64,000 bases of DNA, taken from Rhizophagus clarus (taxonomy: Eukaryota > Glomeromycota > Glomeromycetes > Glomerales > Glomeraceae). Below the pieces are notes generated by a model that searched no databases, had not been told where the DNA came from, and was given only the letters and a program-made list of their open reading frames with translations. The translations under genes and the position numbers were made by a program. Positions 1-13,193 of the stretch are shown in pieces. Each line of letters opens with the position of its first letter. Within the stretch, counting starts at the first letter, position 1. The stretch covers positions 124,001 through 188,000 of the forward strand of contig BLAL01000068.1 in the NCBI GenBank assembly GCA_015698045.1, in the 5' to 3' direction.

Positions 1-2085
1 GAAATGTACCAAATAAAGTTATTAAGGTAGGAGTGGTACAAAGGAATAATAAGGAAAAATAAAAAATAGTAGTTCAGAGCCGAATTGGTTAAAACTGCAT
101 GGATGAACTATCATTTAAAGATTAATGATTAAACTATTGGGATATTAACAAGGGTAAGGATTTGAATTCAGATAAGGGTATATAAAAAAATTAATACAAA
201 AAAAATTAAAAGTTTATAAATTTGAAAAAAAAGAGTAGAAAAAAAATTAGTTATTAGAAAAAAGGGGGGAAGAGTAATAAGAAGAATAAAAAAATTAATA
301 AAGAAATGTACCAAATAAAGTTATTAAGGTAAGAATGGTACAAAGGAATAATAAGGAAGCAATAAAAAAGGTAGTTCAGAGCCAAATTGGTTAAAACCGC
401 ATGGGATGAACTGTCATTTGAAGATTAATGACTGAACTATTGGGGTATAAAAAAAGGATAGGGATTTAGAGTATAAACTATGAATATTAAATTTATATAT
501 ATGAGGAAGTAAAACAGTCTATTGTATATGTGTATAATTATATCAAAAGTAGTAAGCAAAAAGATAGGAAGAAATTTAAGTAAAATAATAGGAGTAGATT
601 TTAATAAAAATAAAAATAAAATTACGATCAAATGAGAAAAGAAATAAAAGAATATGAAAAGAGAAACAAAAGTAACCAAAAAAGTTGAGAAAAGAGTAAA
701 GAAAAGATGAAAATCAGTATTAACAGTAGAATTAGAAAAGCACTTATTGAGAGGAACTTCAGTCAAAGGTGAATGTACAAAATTGGGGCAAAGATTAAAA
801 GACATTTTGAAAATAATTGAGAAAAATTTAGAATTGAGAAAAATTTAGAAATATTTGTAAGAAATTTGAAGAAAAATAAAAGAAAAATACATATATTTAT
901 AGAATTTTGAAATCAGGTAATTACATTGTAATTTACAATAATTTTTTTACTTGTATATGAGTCATTTATATTCTTGTTAGTAAAAATCAGTCAAATAATA
1001 AATTATTATACACACACTTACTTTGTATGAGTCATTTATATTCTAAATCAGTTAGATAATAAATTTACATATTGACTCATGATCTGTGATTTATGTTTGA
1101 ATTTTTAACTGATAATGATAATCTTTTTTGAAAATAACAGAGAAATTTGTAAAATCTCTGTGACAATATTTACTGCAGCTTATCAAGATTGATACAAGCT
1201 ATTTACAATTAAAGACAATAGGAAATTTGGAATTTGATCAAGATTGATTAATTTATCAAGGGTAATGTATAATTTTTATGTAATTGTGTAGTAGAAATAA
1301 AAAATCTGCCTTAGTAATTACACACAAATTCAACACAAATTCAACACAAATTGAACACAAATAACAAAATTTGGCCAGAATTAGCAAGTTTTTACCAAAA
1401 TTATCAACACAAATTGAACATGTTCAAAAACGTAACAAATTTATTTGTCATTGTTTATGAAAATTTTTTACTCATACTTCCACTGTTCAAGTTTCAAGGA
1501 TAATTATAGATTTATTAGGTTGTATGACTCATATGACTCATATTTCATGAGTATATTATATATTAATAAATTTGATATTGTTGATTAATTAATGTAACTC
1601 ATACATGATATAATGAGCGAATTTTTGTTTTCTTTATTTTATTTCATTTATTAATTTTTTTTTACTTTCGGTTGTATTTATTTATTTATTTACAATTTTA
1701 TTTATTTTATTGCTTTCGCTCTATTTACTTTGTTTCTTTCATTCTATCTATTTATTTTATTTATTTTCCATTTTATTAATTTTGTTATTTACATTTATGT
1801 TTTATTTTTATTGCTATTTTTTATCTTTAAATTTTATAGCAATTATATTACTAGAAAAGTTTTCAACGAATGAATAGAAAAAATATTACAAGTAGATAGG
1901 ACAAGTAAATAGGGAAAATATTGGATATCGACCTTTTGTTAAATATTAAATTCAAGATCATCAAAATCATTGGTTAATTTTAAGCTCTCGAAGAATTATG
2001 GTAAGTAGCAGTCCAAGAGGAGAACTGCATTTTTTTTTGAGTTACTTTCTTAATATTCTAAAATTGATTTTTCATTTTAGAAAAT
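1..2085. repeat. Long dispersed repeat, copy A (cut by window start)
   Basis: This block matches 26347-28664 almost base for base. It opens with at least two tandem units of about 302 bp, each starting GTACCAAATAAAG (units at 6 and 308). About 1.7 kb of non-tandem AT-rich sequence follows, including short AACACAAATTC repeats near 1330 and a T-rich tract at 1620-1830. The similarity ends just past an intron-like segment: ATG followed by GTAAGT at 2001 and TTTTAG ending at 2080. Beyond AAAATG the two copies no longer match. The antisense open frame at 437-805 is present in both copies but differs by six amino-acid replacements, so I do not call it a gene. Confidence 0.85.
2001..2080 (+). other. 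Intron-like segment at the end of repeat copy A
   Basis: GTAAGT at 2001 follows an ATG, and a pyrimidine-rich TTTTAG ends at 2080, giving an 80-bp GT-AG intron of the size usual in this window. The equivalent in copy B is 28576-28658. The shared repeat therefore seems to carry an upstream region and first intron of a gene. The downstream sequence differs between the copies and is not an intact reading frame in either. Confidence 0.5.
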
Positions 2086-2627
2086 GGTTAAAACTTGATA
2101 ATATTAATGAAATAAACCGGTTTTTGAACAAGAAACTTTTAAAATAAACAAAACGGTATAAGATTTGACGAAAACTTCGAATCTGATAGTAAACACGATA
2201 GTTTTGAAAGTGAAGATAAAGGAAGCCTGTATAATAATTGACGAAAGTAAAATAATAATTGAGCAAAAGAATCAAATAATTTAACGTCATGTATATTAAT
2301 CGATAAAATAGATAGAAAAATTCAAAGATATAAAAATATGGTTTTCGAACATTGTGGCAACTGGTTTGAGTATGGAAAATAGCTAATTAAAGAATCTCAG
2401 AAATAAATAGTTCTTTGGAAAAGTTAGGAGTGTGCAGTTATCATTTTAATCACGATCAAAATAAATTACATGATTCAAATTTTAAACAAAATGAAATATA
2501 CTCCATCTAGATAATTGCACTCATCTCATAATTTTTCCATTCAAACATTATTAAATCTTCCTGCTTTTTTAATGGTTCGGATGGTTAAAATAGATATAAT
2601 ATCAGTAAAATTCTTCAAAAAAAATGA

Positions 2628-2882
2628 AAAATTCATCAAGAAAATCATTTTACATCTCAATCAAATAACATAAATTCTCAAAGATTATCTATCTCAAATG
2701 ATGGAAATCCTGGTTCTAAATGTCCAAGAATAACTACAACTGACGAAGAAAAAGAAATATTAAACTGTTGTTGCTTAAAGATACAATGTCAAATTAATAA
2801 TGTCTTAAAAAATTTACCTTATTCATGGGTATTCAGAGAGTTGAACGTTATTATAATAATAATAAAATGTCAAAATAAATAA
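2628..2882 (+). pseudogene. Coding remnant, short helical (Myb/SANT-like?) domain
   Basis: A frame of 84 codons without a usable ATG reads like real coding sequence. It has a stretch TTTDEEKEIL followed by LKNLPYSWVFRE, then runs into a low-complexity Ile/Asn tail and a stop. The pattern of an acidic helix start and a LPYxW motif recalls short helical DNA-binding domains in repetitive fungal ORFs, but I cannot assign a family. Upstream (2085-2600) the frame is broken many times, so this is most likely the remains of a gene that once followed the intron at 2001-2080. Confidence 0.3.
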
Positions 2883-3499
2883 AATAAATAATGTGAATTT
2901 GCAATAAAGTCTTTAAATACTATACTTTTAAACTTAGTTAATAGAAAAAGCTTATTTTAATATATACCTCATACAATAAAAATTGCGTTTATCCCTTAAA
3001 ATCCTTTCTGTTAAAATTTCGTATGTAACATACTTAGTATTTACGTGACAAAGACTAATATCATACTTATAGATATTTCCAGTCGTTACTTCAGGTCTTT
3101 GAAATTTCTGTGAAATTTTAAGGGATAATATTACACCAAATTTTTTACTATAAAATTGTGTAACATATATTTGTTCAAGTCTGTTATATGATTTTTGGCA
3201 GCTTCCTTGACAATATATGATTAAGAAGAAGTCTTAGACGCGTCGTGAACATGTTTGTTCAGAAATCTTTTTTGTTCATCAAGCGCATTTACAATATCTG
3301 ATTTATATCCGATATTCTTTATTCTTTATGGAAATATAGAATGTGGTTGAAGTTCTCAATGAGTAAAACAAGTGGAATATAAAAAGGAGGCTTAAAAATG
3401 TCTTTCTCACCATAAAATATGTTATCTGAAATTAAAGAACCTGGGTCAGGGTTTGATTATCTCCTAAATACTCCTTGCAATGACTGAAAAAAAAAGCAA

Positions 3500-5622
3500 C
3501 TTCGGCTTAGATAAAGCTAGCATAACAAGAAGATTTAAAACCCAGTTGCAAAAAATATTAGAGAAGGCACGGAAGAAGAGAAAAAGAATGTAATACGTCT
3601 GGAAAAGCAATTTCAGGTTAGCATTCTCCATAAATTATGTAACTGTAAATTTGCTAGCAGTAGCTACCCATGGAACTTCATCTTAACTTGCGGAGGAATA
3701 CAAATTGATGGATCTTTCAATGTTATTCGAGGGAATAAAAGACCTTATGAAAATCACAAACAATCAGGCATTGCATTGAAGAAACGAGAAGAGGAAAAAA
3801 ACAAAAGCCCGTAAATTTCCTTTATCCTTTATAAATTTAGGAAGGAGTTTAATTTAAAATTATTGGTTAAATATGGTCTAGACCAAAACTACTACTATTA
3901 AAGACAATGAAGGATGAACACCAGAACCCCAATGGGACATAGATAATAAATCATTTAGTCTAACTGAAGAAGATGTCCATTCTTCCTTTTTGGCAAATTT
4001 TTTTTACGTGAATTTAATCAATTTTGTTTTGCTTTCTGAATTGGGTTTTAATCTGCATTCATCATAAACCAAGTGATTCTGATGTAAGGATAACACATGA
4101 GAATAACAATAATCCTTTTATATCACAGACAGGGAAGGCTCAGCGAAATATAAGGTTAGCATTGGTGATAACATAGTTTTTCCAAAAATCAACGATAATA
4201 AATTTGATTCAAATTTTAAGGTCATCTTATCATAGAGTCATACAATTGATAATGTAGTAGTAAATAATGTTTCTGAGAATGATGTAAGCATTGGAAATAT
4301 CATTTGTGGAATCTTTAGCAACACTCTAATCCCGTTCTTTTTTTTATAGTGGATAACACAGGATAGGTACAACATTTCTATCAATTTTCGTAAGTTACAA
4401 TTAGAATCAATCAAAAGATTGCAAAAAAATACTTACAGTATCATATCAATTTCTTTTGCATATGATAAAGTTGGATTGTTTCTCAAAGTCGCAAAAATTT
4501 GACTACAATATTTAACTTCATACATTTATACAGCTGTTTGTTGTCGATTATGTATTGCAACAAACTTAAACCAGAATATGTCAAATGTTCTAAAAAGACA
4601 TGGAAACTAGTTCGCTCAATTTTATTAATTCCAAAAGAGCTACCAACAGCCGCAGACTTGGTAATAATTGAATACAATAGGGTAAGCTCTTCTTTGATAT
4701 TATTTCAAGCTATCAAGGAAGACACTAATTCGTTTTTTGTGTATTTTTAACTTCTGAGTGACAAACAATCCCTTAATACAAAGTGGTGTAACAATTGGGC
4801 AAAAGGCAATGAATTAACCTCCGAAGAAGAGAAAGATACAGTATCTTTGATTTTGTGCAAACAGTTGCAAGAAATTTGTACATTCTTAGTTTAATAAAAT
4901 TATTTTACCAAAGTGTCATTAATACTCATTATTTTCCATGCAGCATTACTTATTTGACCTCAATGAGCTATAATGAGAATAAAAATATAGACGAGGACAC
5001 GTTTATCCATCGATACTGCCATCAAATTGTTGAAGAAATATTCGATAAATCAGTTCTCGTTGAATCATATAATTATTATATGATGTCGATCACAGTACAG
5101 TATATGAATATTTTTAAACAAAGGGCTAATGGTGAATCTGAAAGTTCTAAAGAGAGACATTTATTGGATGGTCATAGCAATGGTAGAAAACCAGACTACC
5201 GTATCCTCGCAGATATTGATGACGCGAACAGAGAACTCATATTTGGCGAGATAAAGCCACCTTATTGCAATATCACTGTAAATCAACGCATAATAAAGTT
5301 ATCAGAATTAATGAAAGGGTCTTTAGACTGTCTTATTAGTGTTTATGGTTATTGGCTGGTCCAGAAACGTATGGTATTTTAATTTGTGGTAATTATTGTT
5401 GTATGTCTTTGCTAATGTTCGATTATCGAGCTAATCAGATGTAAAACCAATAGGGAGTGAAATTAAGCATATGACGGTCTATATCGCTGCAATCTAATAT
5501 CAAAAGTATTACTCCCAACGGAAAATGCGAATTTTTTAAACATCATTACCGTAGTGTCTACCCTATACTCATTATTGTTAAGAATATTTCTTTACGGTCT
5601 TCAAACATGTTTCGCAGTTTAA
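3500..5622 (+). pseudogene. Decayed multi-exon gene with PD-(D/E)xK-like core
   Basis: Several broken frames on this strand seem to belong to one gene. Upstream pieces include a charged segment ending LEKQFQ before GTTAGC near 3618 and a piece SLTEEDVHSSFLANFF near 3960-4005. The frame at 4499-4894 reads through a stop at 4748. The best part is 4855-5382 (175 codons), where residues 113-114 are PD in GRKPDYRI and residues 132-134 are ExK in FGEIKPP. This spacing fits the PD-(D/E)xK nuclease fold. At about 5357 a frameshift moves the reading to GPETYGILICG, and a last piece at 5500-5622 reads SKVLLPTENANFLNII before a stop. The order of core, helix and strands matches exons 8-9 of the gene at 10430-13193. 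Function is unknown; the gene is clearly broken. Confidence 0.55.
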
Positions 5623-7100
5623 TCTAATTTTTTATTCATGCAGGAACGGGTAAAATCTACGATGAACATCATAAACTCATCCCAATTACCAACTGAAACT
5701 TCATCATACCGGCACTCCTATTGTCGAAAGTCAAATAAAAAAAAAAATACGTGTACCGATAGCATAATTTAGTTAGGTGGTACTGTTAACAATGTTGTGT
5801 AGTTTCATGTTTATTAATTTCGATATGTGTACACTTATGAATTTTTCATGTTTTAATAAGAATGTTATGGTGCGAAATAAACTTTAAAGCAATACAATAT
5901 TCATGATACTATACATAAGACCAAATGCATCGTACCTTGATTGTTTATTTTTTGTGAACATTTACATCAGATCCGTTACTGACACCTACTGTTAAGTAAT
6001 TTTGAGGACATTTTTCTTTACAAGTTGATTTTTATCGAAGAACTAATATGCATGACTACTAGTAACTACTCGTAACTACTCGAAATGCGCTATTCAGGTA
6101 CACTTTTTCTCGTTAATGAAAATCTTATTTCGGAATATTTTACTTTACATTTCTTTGTTACGCAATAATAATATCTGTCTTGTTTTATGCTAGATTAAGT
6201 TGATTGTTTACGTTTTTCAATAAGATCGGAAATCTGTTGTAGCGAAATGAACTGTAAGAGTATCGCTACGCAATGTGAAAGGTAAAAATCTGTTAAAAAA
6301 AATACGTGATCATCATCGCGAAAATTTCTTTGCATTTTTTTTTTTATTTTTTTTTATTTCGATACGATTTAACTTCAGTAAGTAATAAGGGATGATGATT
6401 TTATTTAACAATGAAACTTCATGCAGCATATTTCTTAATCGCGTTTCACGATGTTTTAAACCGCCCTAATTCTAGTTAAAGATTGGCAGACGATGATATT
6501 CAAGACACGTTAATAGAGGATATGATGTGGTGTCCACTGTTTTTTTTCATCAGGGATTTCATCCTTTACAACCTTTCTATGGCTCTAACGATATTTTTTG
6601 ATCAAATAAAAGGTCGATACCGATACAATATTACAACATTACCTCATAAATGACGTAATATAAAGCATAAAAAGGAGGAGAAAAATATGGCATAGGAGCT
6701 AATACCCGTTTTTAAGGAAACATTTTTTCGGATATAAATAGAAAAGTCTCGGGAAACTAACTATTCACAAAGAAAACTAACTTCGAAATCAATTCATACT
6801 TGTGGGCTGTTCCTTCGTAAGCAAGAAACTTTCTCCATTTTTGACATACACGAAAGATTTCTATTGTTTCGAATATTGTTAACTAACGTTCAACTCTTGT
6901 TTTCAAATTAAAAAAAAAATCTTATGTGGCTAATTAATATAACGCTTATTGCAAAATTAATCATATGATCGGTTACGTGTGAAAATGAAGTGAATTTACG
7001 TGGCTTGGTACAACTCTGCTTGAATAAAAATCCTCGCAAAAGAAGATCAGACTCTTGAAACCGTCCAAGTAATGGAGAGATTACAAAGTTTTCGTAGTGT
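5623..7100. other. Intergenic, no gene seen
   Basis: AT-rich sequence with short homopolymer runs (for example a T tract near 6337-6358). I see no open frame, splice pattern or repeat that supports a feature. Confidence 0.5.
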
Positions 7101-7397
7101 ATGATGTTACACAAGTTGAGGATAGAATTTTCCCTATTCATATCTGATATAAGTAGGAATGATACAGTTGCTGAATTATGTGATATGATAGTTGAAAAAC
7201 GTAATGCCAATTATTCGGGGAAATTTTACTCTTCGGAAAATGAGGAAGCCAATAGCTGTCATGGTACAGATGGGAGAGTCACTATCCTTAATAAACCTTT
7301 CGATCCCTCTTTTAATATAGGCAATGCGCTTGGAGGAATTAAGATGTTCGCTTTGGACGAAATACATACTCATTTTAATACCATTCTAGATAAGTAA
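7101..7397 (+). CDS. Hypothetical short ORF, possibly a decayed fragment
   Basis: A 98-codon frame with mixed composition rather than low complexity. Its middle contains ISRNDTVAELCDMIVEKRN and its end GNALGGIKMFALDEI. The first stretch is faintly like the ubiquitin-like header of Crinkler proteins (a 'K-T-V-x-x-L-K-x-x-I' helix), but the diagnostic later residues are missing. No neighbouring exons were found. An overlapping frame on the other strand (6908-7210) is taken as its shadow. Confidence 0.25.
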   Translation: MMLHKLRIEFSLFISDISRNDTVAELCDMIVEKRNANYSGKFYSSENEEANSCHGTDGRVTILNKPFDPSFNIGNALGGIKMFALDEIHTHFNTILDK

Positions 7398-10300
7398 CAT
7401 ATCCATTATCGTACAATAACTTGGATCAACGCAAAAAATGAAAATGATTGGGTCCTAGATTACTTAAGAATTTACGAGTCAATAATACAAGTCATGAAGA
7501 ATTTCGTACTAGAATTTTTTTTTATTGAAAAAAGTAAGCAACCTCTTTCAATTTACGTTATGAAAATTACATGAAACTAACATTGTGTATTTTAGTAGTA
7601 CAAATTACCAGTTCCCTTTCATGGCAGAAAAGTCAACCCGTGAATTAATCTTCAAAAAAAGTCGGTGAAGACTAGACTAGTAAATATATATTATGTCACC
7701 TGGAGAAATTCCAGCGTAATTGTTAGCAATAAGTTACCTGAATAAAAGGTGTATATAGTAATTATTTACTTTCACTTACATGTGATTCTTTGATTTGTTC
7801 TTTGGAACTAGGTTTGTAGACATCATCGCCATCTCGGAAAGTTCCAACTACGACATCATAATCCTTTTCTCTCCGTTACCATCATCACTACATCATCAAT
7901 ATACCGATGCATAATTCGTAGACGAGTTGCTGCTACTGGACGAATGAAAATGGCTGCTTACATTACGAATTATTGTGTCTCAATGCGAAACAAGGCATTT
8001 CACAAATATCCTAAACAAACATTTTTGTAACATTAAACAGAGTGTTGTTATCTGTTATTGTTTCATCCTCTCGAAAATTAGAACCGGAATAAAAAAATTT
8101 AAGAGTAGTGTCTTTGCAAAAAACACATACCATTGTTTTCCTTGTTTTCCTAAATGAAAACAACCTGAGTATATATGGAAGTTTGGAACAGGGATTGACT
8201 TTAGTATGTATCAAAGTTTCCTAATGGTTTGTGCGATTGCAAATTATGGCATCATGCGGCTACATTTTTTCGAAATATTGATTCTTATTCTAATAGTGTG
8301 TTGGCTATATTTCTTTGGAACCTTCTCATTATCGCAATGATTTTCGTGTTTGAACCTATACGTTGATTTTCGATGAAGTGATCCGTATTAGTGAACATGT
8401 AGATGAAAAAGGGAACGATAACTTCGTTAATAACAGAAATCGAATACAGAAAAAATAACAGATAGGTTTCAAGTATCGGACTATTAGTACAATTTACAGG
8501 AATAGCATATAGATGTTACGTGCGGATAATTTTTTGTAATACCGTACTTATAAGACAGTTTATTTTGTTTCCGATAAAGAATATGTTTATTGTATAAGAT
8601 ATGGTGTTCGATATTTCTTCTGTTCATCTCTTGAGTATTTAACACTATGTATTGCGTTTGCATATTTCGAATCATACTACGATCAAAGGGTTGTGATTAA
8701 ATTTTTAACAAACGGTGATAGTAAATGGAGACAATTTTATTCGTTGAAAAAGACACATGATCCTGGTATGATAGATGAGGATCGTTGCTAATTTCATTGT
8801 AACCAAATATTTTTTCTCAACAACAAGACCGTGACCCCCTAGGTCACAGTTGCCATAGATATAAACGTACATGTCCCACGTAGGACATTATTTATTTTTA
8901 TGGTAGTAACACCCAAAGTCCGATATTTTTTGACATTCACTGTGATCTTTAACGTTGCATGAAAACCGTAGAGAGGAGTATTATGCTGTGTTTTCTCTAG
9001 AATTGCGTAATATGCAGAAATAATATTAAAATAAATACATTGTAAGACTAGCCGAGTTAGATTTATGGACTGCACATAACAATCTTCGATTAACTTTTGG
9101 CTACGAGGTATGCAATTAAAAAAATATGTATAGATGTATTAGTTATAATATCTGCCTTGCCTACATTATAAAATAATACCCTTCAGGCATTCCTGTTATT
9201 TATCTAGTCGCTCAAAGACTTTTCGAAAAAAAGGGGGGAGGATTGTAAGGACTGGTCAATTTTGGGGCATGTTATAGCAAGAAAGTTATTGTAACTCACT
9301 CTACAAACGAATGTGTCTTATCCATCAGACCGAAGATCAAGTTACAACATAATTAAAAATGGAAGATAGATTGATAGTTAATTATTAAAGGAAAATTAGT
9401 CATTAAAATATTGGGGGTTTTTGTGTCATATAAGAAAGAGGTCATTTTACATGGAGCGCAAAAATAAGAAAGAGCGAGACTGAAATTACTCAATTAATTA
9501 GCATATTTTTGGTATACTAGTAGAGTTAGGATTGGATGATCAATCACCGATGGCTGTTATCAACATCAATAGTGAAGTGTCGCAATAGTAAATAATATTA
9601 TCTTGGATTTGTTATTTGTTGTTATTGATTGGTTATGATTAACGTCGACCGCTTTGATTACGAATTCTTGTTATTGGTTCTAAAACTTAATGTAACGCTA
9701 GTCATGATGCGCGCTAACAAAATAGAACATGATGGAGACTTGTACCATAGAACTCTTAGGTTTTGAAATAAATCTTTCTTCGAAAAAAAAAAATAGAACC
9801 ATTAGTCCAACAACAAAATAACCAAATCGTGAAAAACGAGATATCATTATTACTCCGCATCGCAAAAATACCATATTTAGGGATTTCGTATAATAATAGA
9901 ATATCGGAATGGAAGCAATTTTTGGTTGTGTGATATTAAGGTATATAGAAATGATATATAATATATATTAATCAAAGAATAGCATAACGGTGTAGACTAA
10001 TAATTTTACTTCATACGATGTCAATGTTTATAATTTGAGATAACGGATTTTATTCAAAAAATGCAATTTACATTTACGTTGATCTAGAAGAGTGTAACGG
10101 AATAATAACTAAAATCCGAACCTTATTTACTGGCAAATACTATGCAAAAGCAACCCTTTAATATATCTATGTATTTTTGGTGCCATGGGACACAAATTCT
10201 TTAGCATGCTTAATAAATTGTATACTTTTGCGAATCATGTGGCGCAAGGGTGTCTTTTTTTATTATACACAGAATGATTATATTTTATTATTTGACTGTA

Positions 10301-10429
10301 AAGTCAATAATTTTTTCGAACAGTTACTTCTAACGCATAACTGGAAGTAAAAATCTGATATTCATCACATAAATAATTCGATAAACAATTTATGTAACTT
10401 AGTGATTAAAATAATGAATACTTTTAGAA
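7398..10429. other. Intergenic, no gene supported
   Basis: Three kilobases of AT-rich sequence with only short frames under 80 codons on either strand (for example 8011-8214 and 8839-9075), none with motifs or splice partners. No repeat copy elsewhere in the window was recognised. Confidence 0.45.
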
Positions 10430-13193
10430 TTACTTTTTAGACTTGTTCTTAGAGATGATCCTTTTCCTAGGTTTGTTCTTTTTGTTCGGGGAATCAGAAG
10501 CAATCGCCTGGTATACTTTTTTCCGTGGAGGAGAAAATTCACAACTATTTTGTAAACTTTGAAGCTGATCATCCGTATCTTCCTCATTTTCCAAATATTG
10601 TTTTTGCTCAACAAATTCGATTGTATCCTTAACAATCATCTACGAAAAATAAAAATTATTAGACCTAAGCGATTGCAAACTACAAGTGTTTAAACAAAAG
10701 TACCTTTGCCTTCCATGCCAACACAATTATAGGAAGTATCTTTGAGCCAAATTGCATTATCTGTGAGGGAATTTCTAACATTTTTGTTCGAGTTATTCGA
10801 CATGTATAACCAGCAGGGGAATCTAATCTGAGTAATAATATCATCAGACCTAAATTTCATTCACAGGGAAAATGATAAAATAAGTCACAAAACTGAAACA
10901 ATATATAACGTGAGGAACTCCGTCATCAATATCTACCTGAGTGTATAAACCCGATCGATTGTAATTTCCTTATTTTGTTTTCCTCCATACCAACAGCTTC
11001 ACATAGAGAATAAAACATATCTTTCATCATTTTCGGGGCTTTTATACCTCTTTCATGTAAAAGTTTTGTCCCATTGTTACCTTCATAAGATTTACCGGCC
11101 TCCGAACAACCATACTCAGTAGAAACTTTTCGAATGATGAGATCTCCGCGCCTTCCCATAATCTTTCTCTTCATTGAGACAATTGCAGATACAGTTCGAT
11201 TACGATTTTTCCTATTTGAAGATGCCCGGCTAGATGACTCTGACCTGATGCAAAAAAAGGTGAGAAACACTTATCATAAAAGAATGATTATATGTTCAGT
11301 TAGTATTATCTTTCTTACCTTGTTGCTTCTACTCCATCGACATTCCCAAATACTCTGTCTATAAAACTCCAAATATGAATCAAAAGCCACAATTCCAGAT
11401 GATCCTTCTCTAAACTTCCCGATTCATATTCATGTAACCTATGGATCAAAATAGAAATCAATAATCCAGCAATAAAAAGAAATAATTTATCATAGAACAG
11501 AACCTACAAGTTGTACATAGTATTTCGAATCCAATCATGATCGAAATGTGTTTGTCGATTGTATGGAGAATCCCACTGCTGAGATTTTAATATAGCATTT
11601 CTAAGATCTGGGATGTTAGACTATTTCAGGATGTACAAGTAAGTAAATGATCATAATAATATTATCAACAAGATATATAAAAATACTACCACACGAAAAC
11701 TATTAAGATATGTTAACAAGTCTTTGGGCATCTCCGGCATCGATTTAAAATTATATTCTCGAATTTCATCAAGTTCAGACTCGGTGAAAACTTCTTCATC
11801 AACATAAATTTTATCGTTTGGATCTATCACAAATGAATGACATAGGCTTTGGAAAGTCACAAAACGGTAGATGTCGAGTATTGAACTTGAGCTTTGTCAA
11901 TATATAAAGGATGCTTACTGTTCGTGCCTGCATTTAATACCAAAATTGTATAGAGCATCTTCTACTATTTTTCCCGTAGAAAGAGTCCATTTGTTCGAGT
12001 CATTCATTTTTGAATACGTCCTTTCAAATTCAGCCAAATCTATTTTTGATCTCAACCTACTATCATCTACAACAGTATCATCATCATCATCGCAGGACGG
12101 AGGTTCTGTACTATAAACATAATCGGGGTCATTATCATAATTATCATAATTGACAAATTCAGGATCAGCTTCCTTTGTTTCATCGGCTGATAATTCGTCG
12201 TAAAGTGGGATCTAGATGTTGAGAAGAAAAAGTGAATTTACTGCACACGATGGTTTGTTGCAGAATATACATTGAGAATACGATGCCGTGCCTCTCCACT
12301 AGTTTCTAAAGGAAAAGTTCTCGAAACGCCTGATGATTTGATTTGATGTGGTGGAGTTACTGGAGTACATGGTGGTTGATTTATTTTTGCCCGCTTTTCC
12401 GGGAATTCTTGCTCGGTCTGTTCGCACTAAAGTGTTAAGATACGAATAATTAGTTCCCGTTGATTCTCAACTTCTAGCCAAAAAAAATGCGGGTATATAC
12501 CTCCTGGTGGCTTCTTTTGGATGCATTGTCGGACAAATCAAAGTGAGTTTCGCCGGAAATAGAGTTTCCTATCAAATTTTTCGTGAATGTCGGATTATGT
12601 AAGTGAATCGAGTGCCCAACAATTGCATCAGATGATTCGTGATCATCTCTCCATTTTCTCGCAGCAGAATAATCAGGTTTAACGTCCTTGAAGAAATTCA
12701 GAGAATTAGCGATATTCTTAATTATGTATGTCTCTGGTTCCAAACCAATTTCTCATCCCACCAGGTCAACTTTTAGTTTTGAACGTAAGACAATCTTCTA
12801 GATTGTTTGCGCCCCGATGGGGTCAATGTCAGGTCGACTTTTAGTCTTGAACGAAAGGCAATCTTCTAGATTGCTCTCGCCCTAACATTAACTTCGTCGC
12901 TCGTCTTCTAGACTTGAATGGCACAAGACTCCAAAGGCCCTACGCCACGCGACCAAATTTCCTATGTTCTTAACCAACAAAATGAAAACTAAACTTGCCT
13001 TTTTATATCTGTCGAGCAACTCTTTTGCTTTTTCATGTTTTTGCCCTTTCTCGGTATTAACGATGGTCTCGAGAGACATAATGTAAAAACCTATCTTGTT
13101 TTTAAATAATTTCTCGTCGCATTCATTTAGATAGTCTATTATGTTCCATTTCGCAGGCTTACTTTCGAAGTATTTATGAATTTTGTTGGACAT
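10430..13193 (-). CDS. Ten-exon gene, unknown function, nuclease-like C-terminal core
   Basis: Ten exons join in frame on the minus strand: 13193-12995 or 12999, about 12752-12501, 12426-12271, 12211-11919, 11846-11690, 11620-11508, 11438-11319, 11244-10937, 10849-10704 and 10639-10430. All internal junctions use GT-AG with matching phases. The first donor is uncertain: either GTTTAG at 12994 or a GC donor (AG before GCAAGT) at 12998. The product is about 650 residues. Exon 4 is acidic (CDDDDDT). Exon 8 carries MGRRGDLIIR followed by TEYGCSEAGK, and exon 9 carries LRLDSPAGYTCRITRTK, the layout of a restriction-endonuclease-like core as in the remnant at 4855-5622. The C-terminus is rich in Lys/Arg and could be a nuclear signal. 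No exon has an internal stop, so the gene looks intact. I recognise the style of a large Rhizophagus-type family but no named function. Confidence 0.7.
12762..12895. repeat. Two tandem 68-bp units inside intron 1
   Basis: Units beginning CAGGTCAAC (12762) and CAGGTCGAC (12830) share CTTTTAGT, GAACG and the palindrome AATCTTCTAGATT. This stretch is visibly richer in G+C than its surroundings and fills most of the intron between exons 1 and 2 of the ten-exon gene. It may be an inserted element that created or enlarged the intron. Confidence 0.55.

Noticed and set aside
437-805. 122-residue minus-strand frame also present at 26781-27149
   Set aside because: It is the antisense of A-rich repeat DNA. 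Conservation comes from repeat duplication, and the copies differ by six amino-acid replacements, with no sign of constraint.
11134-12116. Plus-strand frames at 11134-11364 and 11871-12116
   Set aside because: Shadows of exons 4-8 of the ten-exon minus-strand gene.
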